From the NCBI GenBank assembly GCA_003452935.1, contig DMMY01000016.1, positions 26,540 to 90,539 on the forward strand: a stretch of 64,000 nucleotides of DNA, read 5' to 3'. The translations under genes and the position numbers were made by a program. Positions 11,001 through 18,596 of the stretch are shown here, piece after piece (position 1 is the stretch's first letter; each line of letters begins with the position of its first letter). The stretch comes from Elusimicrobiota bacterium. GTDB taxonomy: Bacteria > Elusimicrobiota > Elusimicrobia > UBA1565 > UBA9628. The notes under the pieces were generated by a model. That model saw only the letters and a program-made list of their open reading frames with translations. It searched no databases and was not told where the DNA came from.

Positions 11001-13432
11001 GTGGCCGCGGTGATCAGGGCCTGAGGTGCGCCCGAGATGCCGGTGTAAGCGGTCTTGCCCACCTGGCCGCAAAAGCCCAGGGCCGAGCCCACGATTTTCG
11101 TGCCCATGAGCCGTTCCACGGACTCCCCGAAAAAGGTCTTGCCCTCTTTTCGGATCACCGCTTTCTGGAGCGCCTCCTCCTGGATCTGCCAAGCGCCGCT
11201 TTCATAGACCTGGAGGCTCAGGAAGACGTCGCTGTATTCGATGGTGCGGGACCAGGGTCCCCAGCCTTTTTCCTTGTCCCGCTTCTTGGCGGACCACTCC
11301 AAGCGCGTGCCGTCCGCGCGATACTCGCGCCAATACCCGGGCTGGTCCTGCCGCGCCTCGTTGTTGGCGTCCACGGCAATGGCGCCCATGACCACGAGGC
11401 TGCGGCCGGGAGAACGGCCCTTGAACGCGGTCCCGTCGAGGAAACGCGCCACGATGACCCGCTTGGTCTGGTCATTGACCTCGTAAATGAGACGCAGGGC
11501 GCCTTTCTCGTCGACGCTCAGGCGCGCCGAGACGGTCCCCGGCGGCTGATAGGCTTTGACGTCGCGCAGCAGGTTGGAGAGCAGAAGGGTGTCGCTTCCC
11601 CGGAGCTTGAGGGCGGCGGCAATTTCGCGCGCCAAGCGGCGGCAGGCCTCCGATCGGGCCTGGCCTTGGAGCTTGCGCAAGCCGTCGATCCCGGAGATCT
11701 CATAACCCGCCAGCTTGCCGCCGGCGTCCAGTATCTTCGAAACCGAGCGGTTCATCGGCACCACGCTGACGCCGTTGTCGAGCACGATCTTGTCGATGGT
11801 GATGCTGCCGTCGCTGTTGAGCGTGCCGTACTGGACCTTGAACTGGGCCGGGCCCCTGCCCGGCAGGGATGATATCCTGGCCTTCTTGTCGGGGGATGCC
11901 TCGATGAGCACGCCCTGGGAGAAATCCTTGAGCGCGCGCGCCCCGTCGTTTTCCGTGACCTCCTGGGTCATCTTGCCGCTGCCGTCCCAGGAGCGCACCT
12001 TGGTCATCTTGCGGACCAAGTCCGCGATTTCCTCGCGCACCAGGCGGCCGGTCCGGGTGTCGAGCACGCGCGTGCGCGAGGCCTTGACCTGCCGGTCTGC
12101 GTCGAATTCCACGCGGGTGCGCACGGTCTTGCCGGTCTCCGGGGTCCTAACGACCATCAGGCCGGTCTTGCCGCCTCGGCTCTGTCCCTGGAACCGGGAC
12201 CGGCCGTCGGCATAGGTGCAAAGGAAGCCCAGATAGGTCTCGCCGCCTTCCTCTTCCCGGTGGAAGACGATGGAAGCGCCCGGTTCCTCGGCTTGGCCTA
12301 ATTCCCAGGCTTCCAGACGCTCGCCTACGGGAACGGCATCGGCCAATAGGGCGCGCTGCATGAAGACCCTGTACTCGGAATATTCCACGAGATACAGGGC
12401 CAGCGGCTGGTTGGATTCGGCTATCTTCTTGAGCCGCCGCTCCTCCTCGGCGAAGCTGCGCGGGGGACGGTCAAAGCCCAGATCCCGGAGCGCGCGCTCG
12501 CGCACCGCTCCCAGGCGCTTGACCAAAACGGCGAGGCTCAGATCATCGTCGGCGGCTTCACCGGCCGCGCGCAAGGCTTCGCGCGCCTGGGCCAGGAGTT
12601 TTTCGCGTCTGACGGAGCGTTCGTCGCGGAATTCCCGAATCCGGGCGTCCGGCATGAGCTTTAAGAACGGATTGGCCGCGGCCTGAGCCGCGGCCTTGAA
12701 GTCCAAGGTCGGGGCCGCGACCGCCGGCATCCGCTCCATCGCGGGCGCCGGCTCGGGGGGGATTTCATTGTATAAATCCGAGACTTTCTTGACTTTCCGG
12801 GGATCCGTGTATTCGATGACCGCGGCTTCTCCGGTCCCGTCGGCAAGAACCGCGGCGTCGTCTCGAAGGCGCTTGAGCTGGGCTCGGGCCGAGGCGTTGT
12901 CCTTGAGCCACTGCCCGAGGTTGTCGAATATCCGGCTGGCCTCCTCGGGCCGGGCCGCGGCGTCCCTGAGCCCTGTCATGAGACGGTTCGCGGCCGCCAC
13001 TTGGTCGATTCGGGCCGAGGCGGTCACGGATTTGACCAGCTTGGTTACCTTGGGATCGAGGCCGCCGGACGGCGTCGAACTCAGACTCCGGGCGCTGCCC
13101 AAGAGTTCGGAGAGCTTGTTGACCTCGACGCGGATGCGGGCCTGCTCGGACTTGGGCATGGAACCGTCGGAAAGGCGACGTTCGATCGCCTGAAGCCGCT
13201 CCTCGAAATGAGCCATCGATCCGGGCTTCTTGCCGGAAAGATGGGCGACGATGTCCCGACTCAATTCCTTGAGCGCGTTCTGGGACTGGCCGGCGGAGAA
13301 GGATGAAGCGGATGCCGCAGCCGCAGCCGGAGTCCCTGTCGCCGCGGCGGGCAGGCTTAAGCCGGCGCATAAGGCCCAGAAAAGCAACGGGGCCCGCAGC
13401 GAAGGGAAAATGGGACTTTTGGTCCGGGTCAT
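8072..13432 (-). CDS. Giant secreted repeat- and glycine-rich protein, function unknown
   Basis: 1786 residues. A signal peptide (MTRTKSPIFPSLRAPLLFWA...) precedes ~170 residues of charged helix, a beta-rich middle (EYSDV, GSITIDKIVLDNG), and a helical block with hydrophobic segments at roughly residues 900-1060. Four degenerate copies of S-Y-R-x-R-[IMV]-A-[EA]-x-R-Q follow, spaced ~50 residues, between nucleotides 9930 and 9430. Then come an acidic Asp/Asn/Ser-rich tract, an 18-plus glycine run (nt ~8757-8815), a Pro/Ala-rich tail, and a C-terminal membrane segment (ASAAVSIGYLVLHSNLAYILG) with basic residues after it. It is probably anchored in the envelope. The ATG at 13432 was chosen because TAAACT ends 6 nt upstream. 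No homologous family recognised. Confidence 0.85.
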   Translation of the reverse strand: MTRTKSPIFPSLRAPLLFWALCAGLSLPAAATGTPAAAAASASSFSAGQSQNALKELSRDIVAHLSGKKPGSMAHFEERLQAIERRLSDGSMPKSEQARIRVEVNKLSELLGSARSLSSTPSGGLDPKVTKLVKSVTASARIDQVAAANRLMTGLRDAAARPEEASRIFDNLGQWLKDNASARAQLKRLRDDAAVLADGTGEAAVIEYTDPRKVKKVSDLYNEIPPEPAPAMERMPAVAAPTLDFKAAAQAAANPFLKLMPDARIREFRDERSVRREKLLAQAREALRAAGEAADDDLSLAVLVKRLGAVRERALRDLGFDRPPRSFAEEERRLKKIAESNQPLALYLVEYSEYRVFMQRALLADAVPVGERLEAWELGQAEEPGASIVFHREEEGGETYLGFLCTYADGRSRFQGQSRGGKTGLMVVRTPETGKTVRTRVEFDADRQVKASRTRVLDTRTGRLVREEIADLVRKMTKVRSWDGSGKMTQEVTENDGARALKDFSQGVLIEASPDKKARISSLPGRGPAQFKVQYGTLNSDGSITIDKIVLDNGVSVVPMNRSVSKILDAGGKLAGYEISGIDGLRKLQGQARSEACRRLAREIAAALKLRGSDTLLLSNLLRDVKAYQPPGTVSARLSVDEKGALRLIYEVNDQTKRVIVARFLDGTAFKGRSPGRSLVVMGAIAVDANNEARQDQPGYWREYRADGTRLEWSAKKRDKEKGWGPWSRTIEYSDVFLSLQVYESGAWQIQEEALQKAVIRKEGKTFFGESVERLMGTKIVGSALGFCGQVGKTAYTGISGAPQALITAATGSDLYSIEAQASFANNPLLNRFMDDNQRLAKLTAGARAQLDAKVREERRKAFAGQPFPVARDIVEQSVNAPISAQEAMDVLRRSYGAGSYGGRLIAIGQESKGAAKYLYTGAGMLTASFENIAESMFNPLIAATFGLGQAVAAIRGTEAFAQGARGAVWTSRALSITHTMLTGSIMIPFFFSAADDIGLIVEATRERKFDAKYFERLSSAATDMLFLGLMYKGWHDRAAKDKALKLEGEQAKLNALKDKLQGSASEAAAEQMAKAPAAASQASPAQAQAAPESSPAPSQPMQLTGAAKEVAEIKTPWKKVNDMIRKFAAPSVEKAKADAKVLNEPTQAKAAAADLAASPAEPVQAAAQAKSAYRGRVAEARHKAKTAREQEWAAARDKVKARSAGEENAPRADVSYRSRIAEARQNKTLAAAGGRTSPRHGAGRSAIAESGEPAGRINVSYRNRMAESRQALRPGRDDAWPGVRQQGAATAKVAVGDNGGIEVKLGPGESAPRLDVSYRSRMAARRQNARNARGERQINPRRRSQPAKAATESKAKPASEPAAEKTAARAAGQQSIWRQFRGEFGKRFKFNPRVSDLLARGTVMPYKSALPLTSIPGKKADAFKPPPAEGDPQLGDSKDPNLQEPESGNSPDSEPRDENGGQERKETSDDGQNHGSGKDSSDDSDNKNNAHNKGKNEPGRNSPGSSDDPGSAGSGGGGGGEDKERGGIKTGDIHAPGGFGGGGGGGGGGGGGGGGGGDAGGGPGSAASGDSLSPKNGATAGGAEPQEPVGPGVPPGLSARNMTDPVSARKKPLMTPASAPRIETGHSPSDSLSSRFDGAPERPKQAGAKQDSPIFGGASADAGQSGMPALGAKGPGLTKTDAAAENATPGAADEAARPVGAARGPGQPAAATASPEAEDYSYTYLPSAQHSYDFRQGKEEKPKNSGLKFLLDLALRASAAVSIGYLVLHSNLAYILGLSRRKRPH

Positions 13433-13438
13433 GCCCAA

Positions 13439-13444
13439 AGTTTA
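13439..13444 (-). promoter_or_regulatory. -10-like box of the giant gene (leaderless arrangement)
   Basis: TAAACT on the minus strand ends 6 nt before the ATG at 13432. The hexamer is weaker than others in the window, but the spacing is identical. Confidence 0.4.
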
Positions 13445-13491
13445 ACCCCTATGGTCCTAAGAGGTCAGAGTCCTCGGGCCCAGTAATATGT

Positions 13492-13507
13492 GGGCCCAAA
13501 GACCTAT
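13492..13507 (-). promoter_or_regulatory. AGGNCCTA-type upstream motif of the giant gene
   Basis: Read toward the gene: ATAGGTCTTTGGGCCC, with TAGG 62 nt upstream of the -10. A second copy (TTAGGACC) lies 15 nt upstream of the -10, and a GGGCCC inverted repeat sits between them. Confidence 0.4.
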
Positions 13508-13554
13508 TTAATTCCTAAAGAGTATAGCCGGATTCCCGGAATTTTCAAGCGCCG

Positions 13555-13573
13555 AGCGGGCTTCCAGCCCGCT
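13555..13573 (-). terminator. Hairpin directly after the ParB-like-domain gene
   Basis: AGCGGGC and GCCCGCT form a perfect 7-bp stem with a 5-nt loop immediately after the stop codon. It lacks a clear U-run, so termination may be weak or factor-assisted. Confidence 0.4.
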
Positions 13574-14509
13574 TCACGAAGGCGCGGCCAACAATGAGAG
13601 CCGCTCCTCGAACTTGGGCCGGGGGACGGTCCCCTCTTCACGAAGCAGGAAGTACTTGCTGGCCTTATGCGAGAGGATGACGAGAAATTTCGCGGGAACC
13701 CCGGCGCGCCGGTAGGCGGCGAGCTTGTGGTGTCCGTCCAGGACGAACCCGGCGAAGAAGCTGTGCAGTGTCTTGCTGCGGCCGCGGCGGACGACCTCGG
13801 GAATGCCGCGGTGGTAGAGCCCCAGCAGCAGTATCCTCGGACGATCGCCGTTGGCGATCATGGACTGGTAGACCTTGACATTCTCCTCCTTCAAGAGCCC
13901 TCGGGGCACGAGGGGAATGACGAAGTCGTACTGGTTCTCGACGACGTTGGACTCGGAGTGGCGGAAAACGCGCGGCCTGTTGCTTTCGTAGTGCTCCCAA
14001 GCCGACAGCAGCCCCTCTTCGCGCGGATCCTGGATATCCCAAAGCTCCATGAATTCCGAGTTGAAGAAGTAGGAGCCTTCGTCCTCGCTGTCATAGGGCC
14101 CGGTCACGTTGATGGAGGTCTCGAATATTTCGAATTCGCCCTTTTCCTGCAGGTCCAGGACCGGAGCCAATTCCTGGATCATGGCCTCGTCGATGGGGCG
14201 GGGAACCTGGAAAGCCTTGGGAAGATTGACGACTTTGCGGGAGAGCCGCGGCTCATGGAGGCACTTGAACCAGAAATGGCAAGTGTCGCAGTCGTTGCCG
14301 ATCTCGAACTTGCGCGAGCCGTTGATCTCCAGGAAAAAGGAGTTGGCCTCGCCCGGTTTTTTCTCCACGCCTACCTTGAAGAAGCCTCGGCCTTGGTTAA
14401 CCTTCACCTTGAACAAGCCGTCGGCAAGCCGCACCACGTCGAATTTCTGCGACGCCGCTTCTGGTTTCACCGGTTCCTCCATCCCTAAGAGTGATCTTAT
14501 TTTATTCAT
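13574..14509 (-). CDS. Hypothetical protein with C-terminal ParB-like (sulfiredoxin-fold) motif
   Basis: 311 residues. The C-terminal part has FVLDGHHKLAAYRRAGVPAK, matching the GHHRxxA pattern of ParB-N/Srx-fold proteins, which bind nucleotides or DNA. The middle has a CDTCHFWFKC cluster that could bind metal. The N-terminal part (VVRLADGLFKVKVNQGRGFFKVGVEKK) is beta-rich and not recognised. No signal peptide or membrane segment, so it is probably cytoplasmic. It lies divergent from the coiled-coil gene, 87 bp apart, with a hairpin directly after its stop. Chromosome partitioning is not implied: a helix-turn-helix part is missing. Confidence 0.8.
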   Translation of the reverse strand: MNKIRSLLGMEEPVKPEAASQKFDVVRLADGLFKVKVNQGRGFFKVGVEKKPGEANSFFLEINGSRKFEIGNDCDTCHFWFKCLHEPRLSRKVVNLPKAFQVPRPIDEAMIQELAPVLDLQEKGEFEIFETSINVTGPYDSEDEGSYFFNSEFMELWDIQDPREEGLLSAWEHYESNRPRVFRHSESNVVENQYDFVIPLVPRGLLKEENVKVYQSMIANGDRPRILLLGLYHRGIPEVVRRGRSKTLHSFFAGFVLDGHHKLAAYRRAGVPAKFLVILSHKASKYFLLREEGTVPRPKFEERLSLLAAPS

Positions 14510-14596
14510 TTAATTCCGGGAAGGCAAGGCCGGACGACGAGCGGCTAAAATAAACAAATTTGTAACGATTCCGGGGTATATTTGAGAGAGTCGACC

Positions 14597-16966
14597 ATGG
14601 ACCAATTCGACGAAGAAGCTTTGCGCGAGATCAACAGCCTCGAGTCCGCGCGCTTGGCCATCCGGGGCGCGCTCTCCACGATTCGCGACCTGCAGGATAT
14701 CAATGCCCAGGCCAAGTCCGAGGCCCAGGACGAAATCGCGCGCCGCAAGACCTCCGAAGCCAAGGTCGCGGAACTCTCCGCTCAAGTCGAGGGCTGGCAG
14801 CGCAAGGCCGAGGAATGGGAGAAGGAGCGCGCCCAGAACGGACAGCGCTGGCGCGAGGCCATGCGTCTGGAAGTGCGCGCCGAGGAGCGCGCCCGCATGG
14901 AGGCGGAAAGGGTCCACCTGGAAGAAGAACTGGAACGGCTTCACGCCGAACTCCAAGAAATGGCCGCCTCCCACCGGGAAAACGCGAGCCAGCAGGCGCA
15001 GGCCCTGGAACGGCTCAAGAAGTCCTTGGAAAGCCGGGAAGCCGAGCTCATGGCCGTGCGGCGCGAGAAGGAAGAGACGCTGCGCCGCGCCCAGAACGAC
15101 ACGCAGATCCTCGAGGGACTGCGCCAGCAGCGCGATCGCGAGATCGCGGCATCCATCCAGAGCCGGGAACTCGAGATAGCGGACAAGACCCGCGAGATCG
15201 CGGCCTTGCGGGCGCAGATCGAGGAGTCCAAGAAGGCGGCGGCCGCGACGGAGAACGAATTCGACCGGCGCATGAAGCTGGCGGAAGAGGAACTGCGCCG
15301 GGAATATCAGGCGCGGGAACGCCGGCTGGCCGAACAGTACGCCAAGCGCGAGGCCGATCTGCAGGCCCACTGGGGAGCCCTGGAGAACGGCCTTTGGCAG
15401 AGGACCAAGGAAGCGCGCGAGCGGCTCGACTCGGCCATCGACGGCCAATTCCAGGAAAAGGCCCGGGCGCTGGCCGACCGCACCAAGGAAGTCGAGGCGC
15501 AGTTGGCCGCAAAACGCCAGGAGCTGGAGGCCGATCTGGCCCGGCGCTGCGCCGAGGCGGAGGCCCGCTACGCCGACAACGAGCGGCGCCTGCTCCAGTC
15601 ATGGACCGACAAGGAGCAGCGCTTTCTTAATAAATTCGAGGAGGAGCTCAATCAGGAGAAAGCCTCGCTGGCCGCGGCCTGGAGCGCGCGCGCGCGCGAG
15701 CTCGACTTGAAGCATGCCCAGGCCCAGAGGGAACTGGAAGCCGAGCGCGGCCGGTTGGAATCCGATGCGCGGCATCGCCAGGCGATCTTGCTCGACGAAT
15801 CGGCCCGCAAGGACGCGGAGCGCATACGCCAGCAGGATGATTTCGTGGCGCGCAAGACCGCGGAGATGGAGAAAATGCTGGCCGAACAGACCAGCGCGTT
15901 GCGGGACAAGGAGCTCGAGCTGCGCCGCGATTACGAATCGCGGCTGGCCGCGCTCCAGGAGTCGTTCCGGCAAAAGGACAACGCCTCGGCCGAGGAACTC
16001 AGCCGCCTGCGCCAAGACCTCCTCGCCGAGCATCAGAAAGCTGTGGAGTCCGAGAAAGCTTCTCTGGCCGAGCAGCTGGCGCAGAAATCCCGGGCGTTGG
16101 AGGAGGCGTACGCCGCCAAGGCCGCGGAGCTCGCGCGCGCGGCGCAGGCCGAGGCCGAGAAATTCCGCTGCTGGAAGGCCTCGGTGGAGGCCGACAGCGC
16201 GCAGAAGGCCCGGAATCTCGACACCCAGTGGGCGGCCCGCGAACGGGAGCTCGTGAGCCAGCACGCGGCCGCCTTGGAGTCCCAGAGGCAGGCTTTTCAC
16301 GCCGAGACCCGGCAGGCCCGGGAGCAATTCGAGACGCGCCTGCGCCAGGCCGATGATGAATCCCGCAGGCTCGTCGAAGAGCTTCAGTCCGGCTTCTCCC
16401 GCCGCGAGTCAGAGCTCCGGGAAGCCTGGATCAAGGCGGACACGGCCGCCCAGCGCCGTTACCAGGAGGAACTGGCCGGCGCGCTCGACGAGCATGGGGA
16501 ACGGCTGCGTCTCGAGATACAACGCGCCAGCGACGAGACCGCCCGCATTCGGGCGGACCTGGAGGGGCAGATCGCGCGTTTGCAGGAAACGCGCCAGGCG
16601 GATGTCGCGGCGCGCGACCGGGCCCTGGCCACGCGGGAAATACAGCTGCACAAGGCCCAGGAGGACAACCGTTCCCGCGTGGCCGACTTGCAGGAGAAAC
16701 TGAATCTCGCCCAGAAGGAGTGCCAGGCGCTCCAGGAAGAGCTTTGGGAAAAGCAGCGAGCTTGGGAAGTCGACCGCCAAGCCCTGCGCGAGAAGCACGA
16801 GAAAATCGAGTCGCAGCGCGAAGCGCGCTATGTCGAAATGGAGCGCTCCCTGCAGAGCCTCTGGATGAAGAAGGAGGCGGACCTTACCGCCCGGCACCAG
16901 GCCGCCATGGACAAGCTGCGCGTCCAGTTCTCGGAGGAGCTCAAACGTCTTGGGGTCAGGTCTTGA
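14597..16966 (+). CDS. Long coiled-coil protein
   Basis: 789 residues, almost entirely Glu/Arg/Lys/Ala/Leu heptads, predicted as an uninterrupted coiled coil from about residue 50 to the end. It has no signal peptide, membrane segment or catalytic motif. Similar proteins serve as cytoskeletal or scaffolding elements, but none is specifically recognised. ATG 14597 follows a GAGAG purine run at ~6 nt; an in-frame TTG five codons upstream is less likely. Its last four codons and stop (G-V-R-S-stop) lie inside a 62-bp palindrome, so the present C-terminus was probably set by insertion of that repeat. Confidence 0.88.
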   Translation: MDQFDEEALREINSLESARLAIRGALSTIRDLQDINAQAKSEAQDEIARRKTSEAKVAELSAQVEGWQRKAEEWEKERAQNGQRWREAMRLEVRAEERARMEAERVHLEEELERLHAELQEMAASHRENASQQAQALERLKKSLESREAELMAVRREKEETLRRAQNDTQILEGLRQQRDREIAASIQSRELEIADKTREIAALRAQIEESKKAAAATENEFDRRMKLAEEELRREYQARERRLAEQYAKREADLQAHWGALENGLWQRTKEARERLDSAIDGQFQEKARALADRTKEVEAQLAAKRQELEADLARRCAEAEARYADNERRLLQSWTDKEQRFLNKFEEELNQEKASLAAAWSARARELDLKHAQAQRELEAERGRLESDARHRQAILLDESARKDAERIRQQDDFVARKTAEMEKMLAEQTSALRDKELELRRDYESRLAALQESFRQKDNASAEELSRLRQDLLAEHQKAVESEKASLAEQLAQKSRALEEAYAAKAAELARAAQAEAEKFRCWKASVEADSAQKARNLDTQWAARERELVSQHAAALESQRQAFHAETRQAREQFETRLRQADDESRRLVEELQSGFSRRESELREAWIKADTAAQRRYQEELAGALDEHGERLRLEIQRASDETARIRADLEGQIARLQETRQADVAARDRALATREIQLHKAQEDNRSRVADLQEKLNLAQKECQALQEELWEKQRAWEVDRQALREKHEKIESQREARYVEMERSLQSLWMKKEADLTARHQAAMDKLRVQFSEELKRLGVRS

Positions 16967-17012
16967 TATTTGACATTTGACGTCAAACGTCAAAATTCAA
17001 GACCTGACCCCA
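16951..17012. repeat. 62-bp REP-like palindrome overlapping a gene end
   Basis: Outer arms TGGGGTCAGGTCTTGA (16951-16966) and TCAAGACCTGACCCCA (16997-17012) are perfect complements. The inner part (TTTGAC/GTCAAA centre at 16981/16982) continues the dyad with a few mismatches. The left arm encodes the last residues and stop of the coiled-coil protein. Elements with this GGTCAGG signature are, to my recollection, associated with REP/RAYT-type (Y1 transposase) elements; no transposase is present here. Confidence 0.75.
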
Positions 17013-17018
17013 GGGGTC

Positions 17019-17047
17019 TTGACAGCCTACCGCCAACCTGTTATAAC
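17019..17047 (+). promoter_or_regulatory. Promoter of the YtxH gene (TTGACA-17-TATAAC)
   Basis: A perfect -35 (17019-17024), 17-bp spacer and TATAAC (17042-17047). The start codon is 51 nt further and has an AGGAGG site, so this is a conventional leadered transcript, in contrast to many genes here. The -35 lies 7 nt after the palindrome. Confidence 0.75.
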
Positions 17048-17098
17048 AAATCGAAGCTGGACGTCACGCCGGGCATTTTTTTCAGGAGGGCATGTTCT

Positions 17099-17359
17099 AT
17101 GTCAAGCGAGGATAAAGGCGCAAGTTTAATCTTCTTTGCGGCCGGAGCCGTTATGGGAGCCGCGCTCGGAGTTCTTTTCGCGCCCAAGGCTGGAAAGGAC
17201 ACCCGGGAGCAGATCGGGGACTGGCTCAAGGAAAGACGCGAGGAAGGCGGCGACCTTCTCTCCAAGTTCAAGGAAGAGGGGCTCCATAAGAAGGAGCAAG
17301 TGGCCGCCGCCCTCAAGGCCGGCAAGCAGGCCTATATGGAGTCGGAAAAGCACGGCTAG
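17099..17359 (+). CDS. YtxH domain-containing small membrane protein
   Basis: 86 residues. One N-terminal membrane helix (residues ~8-28, LIFFAAGAVMGAALGVLFAP) ends in the family signature KAGKDTREQI and a charged amphipathic helix (WLKERREEGGDLLSKFKEEG). YtxH proteins are small stress-associated membrane proteins of unclear function. AGGAGG at 17084-17089 sits 9 nt before the ATG and decides the start over the upstream in-frame codons. It has its own strong promoter. Confidence 0.85.
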   Translation: MSSEDKGASLIFFAAGAVMGAALGVLFAPKAGKDTREQIGDWLKERREEGGDLLSKFKEEGLHKKEQVAAALKAGKQAYMESEKHG

Positions 17360-17376
17360 ACGCGCGTTCTTATTCC

Positions 17377-17464
17377 GCCCTCCGAGCCCATGGGGGGCCA
17401 ACGACCAAGCCGCCGCCTCGAGCCAGCAGGCTCCCGGTGCGCGGCTTGCGTCTTTACGGAGGGC
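17377..17464. other. Candidate structured RNA between convergent genes
   Basis: A perfect outer stem (GCCCTCCG 17377-17384 with CGGAGGGC 17457-17464) encloses a small GCCC/GGGC hairpin and a second branch made of AAGCCGC (17407-17413) with GCGGCTT (17441-17447), itself closed by GAGCC-AGCA-GGCTC. This is a three-way-junction layout directly after the pilT stop and 18 nt after the YtxH stop. No U-run follows on either strand. It may be a bidirectional terminator or an RNA element; no known family was recognised. Confidence 0.35.
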
Positions 17465-17466
17465 CT

Positions 17467-18522
17467 CTACCTGAGAGTTTCCGGATGCCGCATATGATCC
17501 AGGGCGGTTTCGCGAGAGATGATGCCGTTGGCGTAGAGATTCCTGATCGAGTGGTCCTTTGACATCATGCCCTGCTGCATTCCCGCCTGGATGGCGTCGT
17601 TGATGGCCTCGAGCTTGTTTTCCCGGATCATCTGCCTAACGGCCGGCGTGGAGACGAGTATCTCGCAGCAGACAACCTGGCCCTTGCCGTCGGCGCGGGG
17701 CAATAGTTCCTGCGAGATGACCGCCTCCAGAGTCAGGGCCAACTGCTCCCGGATCAAGTCTTGCTGGAATGTAGGCACCGCCGTGACCAGGCGATGCGCG
17801 GTCTTGGAAGCGTCGCGCGTGTGCAGCGTGGTCAGGACCAAGTGCCCGGTCTCGGCCGCGACCATGGACGCGTAGATGGATCTCTCGTCGCGCAGTTCGC
17901 CGATGCAGAGCACGTCCGGGTCCTGTCGCAGCGAATCGATGATGCCGGCGTCGAAAGAGGGGGTATCCACGCCCACCTCGCGCTGAACGAACACAGAGCG
18001 GCGGGGCTTGAAGACGGTCTCGACGGGATCCTCAATGGTGATGATCTTGCCGGGCCGGCCGGTCTGATTGATCCATTCCAGCATGGCGGCCATCGTAGTG
18101 CTCTTGCCGCTGCCCGTGGCGCCGGTGATGAAGATGATGCCGGATTTCTTGTGCGCCAAGGTTCCCACCACGGCGGGCAGACCCAGGGAAGAGATGGGAT
18201 AATTCTTTTGCGGCAGCACGCGGATCGAGGCCCCGATCTCCCCCGATGCCTGGTAGACGCTGAATCGAAAACGCCAATCTCCGATGGTCTGGGAGAAATT
18301 CACGCGATTTTCTCTCTTGTAAATCTCTTTTTGATAATCGTTCAAGTGAGGATCCAAGAGGTCTTGTATGGCGCCGTTTATCAGCGCCGGATAGGACAAC
18401 GCACCCAAGTCGCCCGCGATGCGAGCCAACGGGGGAACACCGTGAATAAGATGCAGATCCGAACCTCCGCGGGAGGCAACGTCTTCCAAGAGGGTGGTCA
18501 GTTTGATTTCGAATTTTGGCAT
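17467..18522 (-). CDS. pilT: PilT-type twitching motility / pilus retraction ATPase
   Basis: 351 residues, standard PilT length. It has SRGGSDLHL (residues 18-25) and Walker A GATGSGKSTT at 134-143. The Asp box (ITIEDPVE), Walker B-like DPDVLCIGELRD and His box (HLVLTTLHTRDA) follow, all canonical for secretion ATPases of the PilT/PilU branch. It powers type IV pilus retraction at the inner membrane. ATG 18522 was chosen; an in-frame TTG at 18558 adds 12 residues and cannot be excluded, since neither has a clear ribosome site. No other pilus gene is nearby. The gene is divergent from the TIGR01777 gene with overlapping -10 boxes. Confidence 0.92.
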   Translation of the reverse strand: MPKFEIKLTTLLEDVASRGGSDLHLIHGVPPLARIAGDLGALSYPALINGAIQDLLDPHLNDYQKEIYKRENRVNFSQTIGDWRFRFSVYQASGEIGASIRVLPQKNYPISSLGLPAVVGTLAHKKSGIIFITGATGSGKSTTMAAMLEWINQTGRPGKIITIEDPVETVFKPRRSVFVQREVGVDTPSFDAGIIDSLRQDPDVLCIGELRDERSIYASMVAAETGHLVLTTLHTRDASKTAHRLVTAVPTFQQDLIREQLALTLEAVISQELLPRADGKGQVVCCEILVSTPAVRQMIRENKLEAINDAIQAGMQQGMMSKDHSIRNLYANGIISRETALDHMRHPETLR

Positions 18523-18581
18523 ATCGAAAGGATAACCGTTCTGGAGAGGGAAAATCAAGCGTCCGCGGCGGGAAGAGGGAT

Positions 18582-18589
18582 AGTATAAT
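18582..18589. promoter_or_regulatory. Overlapping divergent -10 boxes (pilT / TIGR01777 gene)
   Basis: AGTATAAT gives TATAAT on the plus strand (18584-18589), 7 nt before the GTG of the oxidoreductase, and TATACT on the minus strand (18587-18582) toward pilT. The two promoters share four bases, so they would compete for polymerase. Confidence 0.5.
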
Positions 18590-18596
18590 TGAAGAC

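Noticed and set aside
10172..11872. 566-codon plus-strand open frame inside the giant gene
   Set aside because: Antisense shadow of a GC-rich gene; the minus-strand frame has coherent signal, repeats and anchor.
14510..15448. 312-codon minus-strand open frame opposite the coiled-coil gene
   Set aside because: Leu/Gly/Arg-rich shadow of heptad codons.
17407..17464. GACGCAAGCC on the minus strand, reminiscent of a c-di-GMP (GEMM) riboswitch near pilT
   Set aside because: The other GEMM core elements (GGGCAAACC, GNRA loop and receptor) are missing and the site is downstream, not upstream, of pilT.
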